A DNA stretch of 7,715 nucleotides from Acidobacteriota bacterium (GTDB taxonomy: Bacteria > Acidobacteriota > Terriglobia > Terriglobales > Acidobacteriaceae). The stretch is from positions 1-7,715 of the forward strand of contig JAJZIF010000168.1 in the NCBI GenBank assembly GCA_021810735.1, given 5' to 3'. This document shows positions 1 through 5,209 of this stretch, in pieces. Below the pieces are notes generated by a model. It ran no database searches and was not told where the DNA came from. It worked only from the letters and a program-made list of their open reading frames with translations. Within the stretch, counting starts at the first letter, position 1, and every line of letters starts with the position of its first letter. The position numbers and the translations under genes are program-made.

Positions 1-380
1 AAGTGGGGAACCTGTGGCTGTGGCGGGCGTCGGCGGGGCGCGGCGGCGCGCTGGTGAATGCAGAGAATGTGTACGGGCCGGTGTTTGTTTTTCAACCGGA
101 GCACCCGTCGGAGAAAGATCCGAAGACGGTTACGATTCCGGCGCGTGGACGGCTGCAGTGGACGGAATGGATGCGGGATGATGCGGCGATTGCGTACGAC
201 CCGAGCTGCGCGCAGTGCAATTATCCGGGAGAACGCAACTTTCGGGCGGTGTTTGCGTATGCGTGGCTGCCGGCGCCGGGGCAGCAGATAGATCATTTGT
301 TGACGTGCGGGTTGAGGTCGAATCCGGTGGACATGCCGCCGCTAGAGTTGCCGGCGAGGAAAGCGGCGGCGCGACGTTAG
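1..380 (+). CDS. Hypothetical protein, 3' end only
   Basis: This reading frame is already open at the left edge and ends at TAG 378-380. A GTG at 3-5 could be read as a start, but it has no room for a ribosome site, so I treat the gene as cut by the window edge. About 125 residues are visible. They contain alternating hydrophobic and polar stretches that suggest a beta-sandwich, a CxxC pair (Cys69/Cys72 counted from the GTG), a third Cys at 102, and a basic, alanine-rich tail ending in Arg-Arg. There is no transmembrane segment in the visible part. The segment around residues 43-56 (VTIPARGRLQW) faintly recalls BsuPI-type proteinase-inhibitor-like domains, but this is too weak to name it. The gene runs in the same direction as the LTXXQ gene 150 bp downstream. 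The function is unknown. Confidence 0.6.
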   Translation, partial: VGNLWLWRASAGRGGALVNAENVYGPVFVFQPEHPSEKDPKTVTIPARGRLQWTEWMRDDAAIAYDPSCAQCNYPGERNFRAVFAYAWLPAPGQQIDHLLTCGLRSNPVDMPPLELPARKAAARR

Positions 381-530
381 TGCGGGAAAGCGGAGAGCGG
401 GTGCGCCCTTGAGAGCAGAATCCGCGTCTCTCTGCCAAGACCGCCGGCAACGAGTGTGCGTGTGGTGATCAGGCTGAACACGCAATGCGGGCCTTGATGA
501 AAGGTCCTAGTGGTCAGGAGGAAATTTGCT
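381..530. other. Intergenic region, no clear promoter or terminator
   Basis: This 150-bp gap separates the partial hypothetical gene from the LTXXQ gene. I found no convincing hairpin with a T-tract and no good -35/-10 pair. The only clear signal is the Shine-Dalgarno AGGAGG at 516-521 for the downstream gene. Confidence 0.4.
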
Positions 531-959
531 ATGAAGAAAACTCTTTTCGCGCTTGCCCTTGCAGGCAGCTTTGTACTTGGAATGAACGGTCTGCCGCTAT
601 ATGCACAGATGGGTCCGCCAATGCAGCAAGGAATGGGCGGCATGCAGCGCAGAGGAATGGATCCCGAATACCAGTTGAAGCATCTGACGCTGGTGCTGGA
701 TTTGACGCCTGAGCAGCAGGCGCAGATCAAGCCGATCCTGGAGGAGCGAGTCCAGAAGATGCAGGAGGTATGGCGGGATAACTCGCTGACGAGGGCTCAA
801 CGGCGGGACAAGATGATGGCGCTGCGTGAGGAAAGCAAAACAAAGATTGAAGCGGTGCTGAACGACAAGCAGAAAGAGAAGTACGACAAGCTTTACAAAA
901 TGCAGACGGAGCGGATGCAGCAGCGGTGGCAGAACCGCGGCATGCCGCAACCACAATAG
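531..959 (+). CDS. Exported Spy/CpxP-like LTXXQ-motif protein
   Basis: This is a small protein (142 aa) predicted to be exported. Residues 1-25 form a signal peptide: Lys-Lys, a hydrophobic core, then a Tyr-Ala/Gln cleavage site. A Met/Gln/Gly-rich linker follows (about 26-45), then a highly charged, all-helical region. Three LTXXQ-like motifs are visible: LTPEQ (58-62), LTRAQ (86-90) and the looser LNDKQ (110-114). This pattern is that of the Spy/CpxP superfamily, whose best-known members are periplasmic chaperones or stress sensors. Many acidobacterial homologues are uncharacterised, so chaperone activity is inferred. I chose ATG 531 because AGGAGG at 516-521 sits 9 nt upstream and the signal peptide begins there; the in-frame GTG at 510 would start before the ribosome site. 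No partner kinase or stress operon is adjacent. A terminator follows directly. Confidence 0.85.
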   Translation: MKKTLFALALAGSFVLGMNGLPLYAQMGPPMQQGMGGMQRRGMDPEYQLKHLTLVLDLTPEQQAQIKPILEERVQKMQEVWRDNSLTRAQRRDKMMALREESKTKIEAVLNDKQKEKYDKLYKMQTERMQQRWQNRGMPQPQ

Positions 960-980
960 TTGAGCGGCAGGTGCTTGTGG

Positions 981-1020
981 ACGGGCGCTGAGGGAGATGG
1001 TTCAGCGCCCGTTTTACTTT
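981..1020 (+). terminator. Intrinsic terminator of the LTXXQ gene
   Basis: An 11-bp perfect stem (981-991 paired with 1002-1012, core CGGGCGCTGA/TCAGCGCCCG) encloses a 10-nt loop and is followed by TTTTACTTTT. It lies 21 bp after the LTXXQ stop codon. Its T-tract overlaps the last codons of the convergent gene, so the two genes share a very compact 3' boundary. Read on the minus strand it lacks a T-tract, so it is mainly a plus-strand terminator. Confidence 0.85.
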
Positions 1021-1880
1021 TGAGGCTGCTTTGAGGCGGGTGGAATGACGTGCGCGCCGGGGAGTTGCGTGGCGCCGGCGTGGAAGACCTGATAGTCGCT
1101 GTCAGTGACGGTGACGTCAGCACGGTAGCCGAAAAAGCCGAGGGCATGGGCGACGAGGTGAATCCGCGCGCCTGCGGGGAGCCACAGCTGGCCGCGCATG
1201 GGGCGCTGGGTGAAGTTGAAGGTGCTGCCTTTGGCTACGGAGACGAGTCCCCAGCCCATGTGAAAGTCGGCGTCGAAACGGGCGTCGAGACGGCGGACTT
1301 CGCGGTCCTTCTCGTCGATCCAGATAGTGCCGGTGAGTTTGCGGAGGGTTCTGAGGGTCTTGCCGTGGGCGGGCGCGTGGCGCTTGCCGGTGAAGTCGAA
1401 GACGAGGGTGGGGCGACCGTCGAGGATGGTGCGGCGCGGATGCGAGAGGCGCATGATGGCGAGGAGTTGGGAGACGGAGACGGTTGGGTGACCGGAGGAC
1501 TGGCCGGGTGGCGTGTCTTCGGCCTTGGCAATCTCGCGCTGGACGAGTTTTTGCTGCTTGCGCTTTGCGCCGGGGCCGAGCGGGCGGCCGTTCTTCCCGA
1601 TGAGTTCGTCGATTTCATGGGTGTGGACGAAGAAGACCCTGAACTCGCTAGTCGTGGTGGACTGGATGTGGCCGTGGCTGTCGAGCTTTTGGACGACCTG
1701 TTGCTCGCGGTAGGTGTAGTTTTCGCGGAGGGAATCCATCTGGCGCTGATGGGCGACGACCTGGCGGAGGAGGGTTGGGGCGTCGGGGATGGGTGGCTGC
1801 GATTTTGCCGGGGCGGGCGCGGACTGCGCGAGGAGCGTAACCGGACAAAGGAGCAGCCATGCAAAAAGACGAAGCGGCAT
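1014..1880 (-). CDS. Secreted protein, LolA/outer-membrane lipoprotein-sorting-like fold
   Basis: The 288-aa product starts with a short basic n-region and a leucine-rich core (residues 1-18), typical of a Sec signal peptide with cleavage near Ala18-Gln-Ser. A Pro/Ala linker follows (21-35). The mature part opens with a helix (36-62), continues with beta-rich segments, and has a LTGTIWIDEKDREVRRLDAR stretch at 182-201. That 'G-x-I-W-I-D ... V-R-R-L' pattern recurs in LolA/LppX-like periplasmic lipid-handling folds. No lipobox cysteine is present and the mature chain has no cysteine. The role is probably periplasmic or envelope-associated, but the ligand is unknown. ATG 1880 is chosen because it begins the signal peptide; no proper Shine-Dalgarno precedes it, and the mRNA instead has CCUCCU next to the start. 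It is convergent with the LTXXQ gene and divergent from the PF04020 gene. A long open frame on the opposite strand is a codon-bias shadow. Confidence 0.75.
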   Translation of the reverse strand: MPLRLFAWLLLCPVTLLAQSAPAPAKSQPPIPDAPTLLRQVVAHQRQMDSLRENYTYREQQVVQKLDSHGHIQSTTTSEFRVFFVHTHEIDELIGKNGRPLGPGAKRKQQKLVQREIAKAEDTPPGQSSGHPTVSVSQLLAIMRLSHPRRTILDGRPTLVFDFTGKRHAPAHGKTLRTLRKLTGTIWIDEKDREVRRLDARFDADFHMGWGLVSVAKGSTFNFTQRPMRGQLWLPAGARIHLVAHALGFFGYRADVTVTDSDYQVFHAGATQLPGAHVIPPASKQPQK

Positions 1881-1912
1881 AGGAGGGCCTGTGGCAATTT
1901 TCGCGCGTAGAG

Positions 1913-1946
1913 CCTTTTATGAGAAGGTGCATCACAACATAAAAGG
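1913..1946. promoter_or_regulatory. Inverted repeat in divergent promoter region
   Basis: CCTTTTATG (1913-1921) and CATAAAAGG (1938-1946) form a perfect 9-bp inverted repeat with a 16-bp spacer, centred between the divergent genes starting at 1880 (minus) and 1999 (plus). Each arm also supplies a CATAAA -10-like element pointing at one gene, with the other arm (TTTTAT) falling near the -35 position. It may therefore be a symmetric pair of overlapping promoters, a repressor operator, or both. No T-tract makes it a terminator. A second perfect palindrome, CGAATATTCG, lies at 1956-1965 in the leader of the plus-strand gene. Confidence 0.45.
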
Positions 1947-1998
1947 GGAGGGTGACGAATATTCGCGAGGCGATGCATGAGAAAGAGAGGAGAGTGAA

Positions 1999-2352
1999 AT
2001 GCTGCTGCGGCTGCTGCTGAAGTGGGTGCTGGATGGCTTTGCGCTGTTGGTGGTGACGTGGATTGTGCCGGGATTCGAGGTGGCGAATTTTGGATCAGCG
2101 CTTATTGCGGTGCTGGTGATCGGTTTTTTGAATGTGACGCTGGGGCTGCTGCTGAAAATACTCTTCTTGCCGCTGGGGATTCTGACGCTGGGGCTGGTGT
2201 TCCTGATCATCAACGCGCTGATGATCAAGATGGCGGGCGCAGTGGCGCCAGGGTTCCGGGTGACGAGTTTCTGGTCAGCGCTGGTGGGGGCGTTTGTGCT
2301 GGCGGTGATTCACGTGGGGTTCGATGTTCTGGCGCACTCATACCCCAAATAG
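1999..2352 (+). CDS. Phage-holin superfamily IV (PF04020) membrane protein
   Basis: This is a small, very hydrophobic integral membrane protein (117 aa) with about four transmembrane helices (roughly 6-24, 32-52, 55-76 and 91-112). The composition, the NALMIKMAG loop (72-80) and the PGF-x-V-x-x-F-x-SAL motif match the YvlD-like family annotated as 'mycobacterial 4 TMS phage holin, superfamily IV'. Despite that name these are chromosomal proteins of unknown function, and nothing here suggests a prophage. The motif occurs twice (residues 24-46 and 84-106), so the protein looks internally duplicated. AGGAG at 1988-1992, six nt before ATG 1999, supports the start. The stop codon lies only 5 bp from the stop of the convergent TetR gene, and no separate terminator is visible there. 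Confidence 0.8.
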   Translation: MLLRLLLKWVLDGFALLVVTWIVPGFEVANFGSALIAVLVIGFLNVTLGLLLKILFLPLGILTLGLVFLIINALMIKMAGAVAPGFRVTSFWSALVGAFVLAVIHVGFDVLAHSYPK

Positions 2353-2357
2353 CTTGG

Positions 2358-2936
2358 CTATGGCAGCATGGGCTGAAGGATGGCTGCTATCTTCTCGCTG
2401 ATTTTGAGGGCGGAGATTCGATTAGGGTGGAGAGCCCATTCTCTTGCGGCTCCGTAGATGGCCCAGGCGATGGCGGACGAGAGCAACTCGACGGAGACAG
2501 CGGGCCCGGGAGGGTGCAGCGCGAAGCCTTCGAGCAGCATGCGGCGCACGACGGATACGATGGCGGTGTCCATGGGCGTGCCGGCCTGGCGCGAGCTTTC
2601 GGTGCCGGATTTAAGCGTCTCCGAAAGGTAGTAGCAGACTCCCATGGCGATGTTTTGGAGGGCTCGGTCGCAGCCGTCGAAGCGGATATTGCGCCGGGCG
2701 ATGAGATCCTGAAACTGTGCGGCGACGAGGCACTGCAGAAGTGCAAATTTGTCAGGGTAGTGGTCGTAGAACGTGGCGCGGTTGAGGGTGGATTCCGCGG
2801 CGATCTCTCCGACGGAGATTTTGTCGAAGTCCTTTCTCTTAAGCAGGCTCGCGAGCGCGTCTTGCAGGAGCTTGCGGGTACGGCGTACCCGCGGGTCGAG
2901 ATTTAGATCCTGCCTGCCGGTATATTCGGGGCCCAT
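2358..2936 (-). CDS. TetR/AcrR-family transcriptional regulator
   Basis: The protein has 192 residues, a usual TetR length. The N-terminal DNA-binding domain spans about 16-62: helix 1 RRTRKLLQDALASLL (18-32), then the helix-turn-helix from about Ile40, with the typical recognition-helix end NRATFYDHYPDK (52-63). The C-terminal ligand and dimer domain (about 75-192) is helical and contains a hydrophobic stretch at 151-163; its ligand cannot be predicted. The gene is divergent from doxX with a 98-bp shared intergenic region, the classic layout for a TetR protein that represses itself and its neighbour. No Shine-Dalgarno precedes ATG 2936. A TAATAT hexamer ends 6 nt before the ATG, so the transcript may be leaderless. 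The regulated genes are inferred from position: doxX first, possibly the dehydrogenase and cupin beyond it. Confidence 0.9.
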   Translation of the reverse strand: MGPEYTGRQDLNLDPRVRRTRKLLQDALASLLKRKDFDKISVGEIAAESTLNRATFYDHYPDKFALLQCLVAAQFQDLIARRNIRFDGCDRALQNIAMGVCYYLSETLKSGTESSRQAGTPMDTAIVSVVRRMLLEGFALHPPGPAVSVELLSSAIAWAIYGAAREWALHPNRISALKISEKIAAILQPMLP

Positions 2937-2942
2937 GGGCTG

Positions 2943-2971
2943 ATATTACTGCGTCTTTCATCTTTTGACGA
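2943..2971 (-). promoter_or_regulatory. Predicted promoter of the TetR gene
   Basis: On the minus strand TCGTCA (2966-2971, 4 of 6 to TTGACA) and TAATAT (2943-2948, 4 of 6 to TATAAT) are 17 bp apart. Six bases then separate the -10 from the ATG, so transcription would start at or next to the A of the start codon. This fits the missing ribosome binding site. It is inferred from sequence only. Confidence 0.4.
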
Positions 2972-2999
2972 CATCTGTTGATTAGTCTACGGTTGTCGT
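2965..2999 (+). promoter_or_regulatory. Predicted doxX promoter with possible TetR operator
   Basis: TTGACG (2965-2970, 5 of 6 to the -35 consensus) is followed 17 bp later by TACGGT (2988-2993), a weak -10. The -35 overlaps the predicted -35 of the divergent tetR gene. An inverted repeat, ACGACA (2968-2973) and TGTCGT (2994-2999), brackets the promoter, with 20 bp between arms. A repressor bound here would cover both promoters. The arms are short and widely spaced, so this operator is a suggestion rather than a firm call. Confidence 0.35.
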
Positions 3000-3034
3000 T
3001 CTGTGATGCCGTCGATCTTTCCAGGGAGGTATTG

Positions 3035-3427
3035 ATGAAGATTGTTGTGATTGTGTCCCGGTATTTGCTGGGGTTGATCTTTACCGTGTTTGGGCTGAAC
3101 GGGTTTTTCCATTTCATTCCGATGCCGCCGCCGCCGTCTCACCTTGCGGTGGAGTTTATGACGGCCACGTTTGCGTCACACTTCATGACCGTGGTTTTTC
3201 TGGTCCAGGTGGTGGGCGGTTTGCTGTTGCTGGCCGGGTGGTTTGTGCCGCTGGCGCTGACGCTACTGGGGCCGCTGTTGGTGAATATTTTGAACTTCCA
3301 CCTCACCATGAATCCGGCTGGGATTGGCCCGGGTGCGCTGGCGACGGTGCTGTGGTTCATTCTTTTCTGGCAGTATCGTGCCAGCTTCAAGGGGATATTT
3401 GAGGCTCGCCCGGAAATGAAGGGCTAA
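3035..3427 (+). CDS. DoxX-family membrane protein
   Basis: The 130-residue integral membrane protein has four predicted helices (about 4-26, 50-68, 71-88 and 99-117), the DoxX/DoxD-like architecture. Helix 1 carries SRYLLGLIFTVFGLNGFFHF, the recognisable 'R-x-L-L-G ... F-x-x-x-G' DoxX start, and a proline-rich loop (30-34) follows. Family members are linked to thiol and redox stress, sulfur-compound oxidation or transport partners, but the biochemical role of most is unknown. I chose ATG 3035 because AGGGAGG at 3023-3029 lies just upstream and the first helix begins there; an earlier in-frame start at 2978 would lie inside the promoter. It is divergent from the TetR gene, its probable regulator. 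It ends before a terminator, so it appears to be transcribed alone. Confidence 0.8.
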   Translation: MKIVVIVSRYLLGLIFTVFGLNGFFHFIPMPPPPSHLAVEFMTATFASHFMTVVFLVQVVGGLLLLAGWFVPLALTLLGPLLVNILNFHLTMNPAGIGPGALATVLWFILFWQYRASFKGIFEARPEMKG

Positions 3428-3491
3428 AAGCGGAACTGCATGCGGATTGAATACTAAGGCTGATTTGGGGGCATATTTTCGTTTGAGGACT

Positions 3492-3520
3492 TGGCCCGGT
3501 GAGAGCCGGGCCGTTGTTTT
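3492..3520 (+). terminator. Intrinsic terminator after doxX
   Basis: GGCCCGG (3493-3499) pairs with CCGGGCC (3506-3512) around a six-base loop, followed by GTTGTTTT. It lies about 65 bp after the doxX stop and separates doxX from the dehydrogenase gene. The remaining 77 bp before the dehydrogenase start must hold that gene's promoter, but no convincing -35/-10 pair was identified there. Confidence 0.75.
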
Positions 3521-3597
3521 CATGCCGCTGTAACGAGAGCAGAGTGATTGGCTGATTTTGCATATCGACAGGGCTGTGGAACATCCAACAAGGCATC

Positions 3598-4656
3598 ATG
3601 CAAAAAGCCAAGGCTTATTCCGCTGCAAGTGCTACTTCGCCGCTCGCTTCCTCTGTGATTGAGCGGCGCGATCCAACCGCCAACGACGTACAGATTGAGA
3701 TCCTATATTGCGGCGTTTGTCACTCTGACCTGCACACGGTGCGGAACGAGTGGGAAGCTGCGATGGCGACCATTTATCCGTGCGTGCCGGGTCACGAGAT
3801 TGTGGGCCGTGTGACGAAGGTGGGTTCCGGAGTGCAGAACTTCAAGGTGGGCGACCTGGCGGCGGTGGGCTGCATGGTCGATTCCGATGGGGCCTGCCCG
3901 GCGTGCCAGGACGGGCTGGAGCAGTTTTGCCCGGGGATGGTGCTGACGTACAATTCGCCGGACAAGCATACGGGCGGGGTGACGTATGGGGGTTACTCGG
4001 ACAGCATTGTGGTGGACGAGCACTTTGTGCTGCGGGTGCCGGAGAACCTGGATCTTGCAGGGGCGGCTCCGCTGTTGTGCGCGGGGATTACGACCTACTC
4101 GCCGATGCGGCACTGGGGCGTGACCAAGGGCAAGAAAGTGGGCGTGGTTGGGCTGGGCGGGCTGGGTCACATGGGCGTGAAGTTTGCGCATGCACTGGGC
4201 GCTCACACGGTGGTGTTTACGACTTCGCCGAGCAAAACGGAAGATGCGCTGCGGCTGGGCGCAGATGAGGTGGTGATTTCGCGCGACGCGAACGAGATGC
4301 AGAAGCACGCTGGGAGTTTCGACTTCATTCTGGATGCGGTGGCCGCGGAGCACGACCTGAATACGTATCTGAACCTGCTGAGGCGCGACGGCAATTTGAC
4401 GCTGGTGGGCGCGCCGGAAAAGCCGCTGCCGGTTTCGGCGTTCGGGTTGATCATGGGACGGCGGAGCCTTTCGGGCTCGCTGATTGGCGGGATTGCGGAG
4501 ACGCAGGAGATGCTGGATTTCTGCGGGGAGCACAACATTACATCGGATGTGGAAGTGATTCCGATCCAGAAGATCAACGAGGCGTATGAGCGGATGCTGA
4601 AGTCGGATGTGAAGTACCGGTTCTCGATCGACATGGCCTCGCTGAAGGCGGAATAA
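3598..4656 (+). CDS. YahK-like zinc-dependent NADP(H) alcohol dehydrogenase/aldehyde reductase
   Basis: This is a 352-aa medium-chain dehydrogenase/reductase of the cinnamyl-alcohol-dehydrogenase group. It closely resembles E. coli YahK over its whole length, for example in the YCGVCHSDLH, YPCVPGHEIVGR, LLCAGITTYSP, ETQEMLDFC and INEAYERML segments. The family interconverts aldehydes and alcohols in the cytoplasm, and YahK prefers NADPH. The catalytic zinc ligands are Cys41, His66 and Cys161, with Glu67 beside His66. The Rossmann fold has GLGGLG at 185-190, and TTSPSK (208-213) is the usual NADPH 2'-phosphate loop. The structural zinc lobe is unusual: Asp97, Cys100, Cys103 and Cys111, with Asp where the first Cys normally stands. 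ATG 3598 has only a weak AAGG (3590-3593) upstream but matches the family start. Terminators on both sides suggest its own transcription unit. Its neighbour is a hydroxynitrile lyase-like cupin, so an aldehyde-related role is plausible. Confidence 0.93.
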   Translation: MQKAKAYSAASATSPLASSVIERRDPTANDVQIEILYCGVCHSDLHTVRNEWEAAMATIYPCVPGHEIVGRVTKVGSGVQNFKVGDLAAVGCMVDSDGACPACQDGLEQFCPGMVLTYNSPDKHTGGVTYGGYSDSIVVDEHFVLRVPENLDLAGAAPLLCAGITTYSPMRHWGVTKGKKVGVVGLGGLGHMGVKFAHALGAHTVVFTTSPSKTEDALRLGADEVVISRDANEMQKHAGSFDFILDAVAAEHDLNTYLNLLRRDGNLTLVGAPEKPLPVSAFGLIMGRRSLSGSLIGGIAETQEMLDFCGEHNITSDVEVIPIQKINEAYERMLKSDVKYRFSIDMASLKAE

Positions 4657-4684
4657 GAGTCGAGGCGGCAAAAGCCGGATGGAT

Positions 4685-4726
4685 GGCCCGTGTTTCTGCG
4701 AAGTAAGCACAGACACGGGCTTTTTC
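4685..4726 (+). terminator. Intrinsic terminator after the dehydrogenase
   Basis: GCCCGTGT (4686-4693) pairs perfectly with ACACGGGC (4713-4720). The stem can be lengthened with a small bulge by TCTG/CAGA, and it is followed by TTTTT (4721-4725). It lies about 30 bp after the dehydrogenase stop and separates it from the cupin gene. Confidence 0.85.
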
Positions 4727-4792
4727 ATCTCATGGAGTAGATGGATGGCGACGTTGGTTGAGCTATGCGCCGGTTGATCCAGGGAGGGAAGT

Positions 4793-5191
4793 ATGGAAAT
4801 CAAACGGAATGGTACTCAGCCGTCTGGCAAGGGCCCGGCAGAGTGGTTTACGGGTTCGGTTCGGATGGATCCGTTGTTTGCCGCGCCGGAGCCGGCACGG
4901 GTGACGGGCCTGAATGTGACGTTTGAGCCGGGTGCGCGGACGGCGTGGCATACGCATCCGCTGGGGCAGATATTGATTGTGACCGCAGGCTGCGGAAGGG
5001 TGCAGCGCGAGGGAGGCCCCGTGGAGGAGATCAAGCCGGGGGATGTGGTGTGGATTGCTCCGGGTGAGAAGCACTGGCATGGCGCGGGGCCGGCGACGGC
5101 GATGACGCACATTGCCATCCAGGAAAAGCTGGATGGCAGGTATGTGGACTGGCTGGAGCATGTGAGCGACGCGGAGTACGGGAAGGCGTAG
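4793..5191 (+). CDS. Manganese cupin, (R)-hydroxynitrile lyase homologue
   Basis: The 132-aa single-domain cupin matches, as I recall them, the acidobacterial hydroxynitrile lyases GtHNL (Granulicella tundricola) and AcHNL (Acidobacterium capsulatum). It has the same start (MEIKR), GKGPA-x-[21 protein letters not shown] and PGEKHWHGA segments, and nearly the same length. Those enzymes reversibly split cyanohydrins into an aldehyde and HCN. The metal ligands fall at the same numbers: His53, His55, Gln59 and His94. His96, His106 and Gln110 line the pocket position. Residue 40 is Leu where GtHNL has Ala, a pocket site. There is no signal peptide, so it is cytoplasmic. GGAGG at 4783-4787 is 5 nt before ATG 4793. 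It follows the YahK-like dehydrogenase but beyond a terminator. No promoter was recognised in the 60-bp gap. Hydroxynitrile lyase activity is inferred by homology; a carboxymuconolactone-decarboxylase-type or unrelated cupin role is possible. Confidence 0.88.
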   Translation: MEIKRNGTQPSGKGPAEWFTGSVRMDPLFAAPEPARVTGLNVTFEPGARTAWHTHPLGQILIVTAGCGRVQREGGPVEEIKPGDVVWIAPGEKHWHGAGPATAMTHIAIQEKLDGRYVDWLEHVSDAEYGKA

Positions 5192-5209
5192 ACGAAGCCA
5201 CCGCGGGGT

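Noticed and set aside
1050..1910. Open frame of 286 codons on plus, opposite the secreted protein gene
   Set aside because: Its product is Gly/Glu/Asp/Val-rich with no domain or ribosome site. The minus-strand frame has a signal peptide and fold-like motifs, so this is a codon-bias shadow.
1999..2352. Prophage remnant, suggested by the holin-like protein
   Set aside because: PF04020 proteins are widespread chromosomal membrane proteins. No endolysin, integrase, structural phage gene or att-like repeat is nearby.
2022..2906. Open frame of 294 codons on plus across the PF04020 and tetR genes
   Set aside because: It crosses two well-supported genes in the wrong frame or strand and has no coherent domain.
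3703..4803. Open frame of 366 codons on minus across the dehydrogenase
   Set aside because: The product is His/Arg/Gln-rich low-complexity sequence. The plus strand encodes an unmistakable alcohol dehydrogenase.
3598..5191. Dehydrogenase and cupin as one operon
   Set aside because: A stable hairpin with a T-tract (4685-4726) lies in the 136-bp gap, so simple co-transcription is unlikely.
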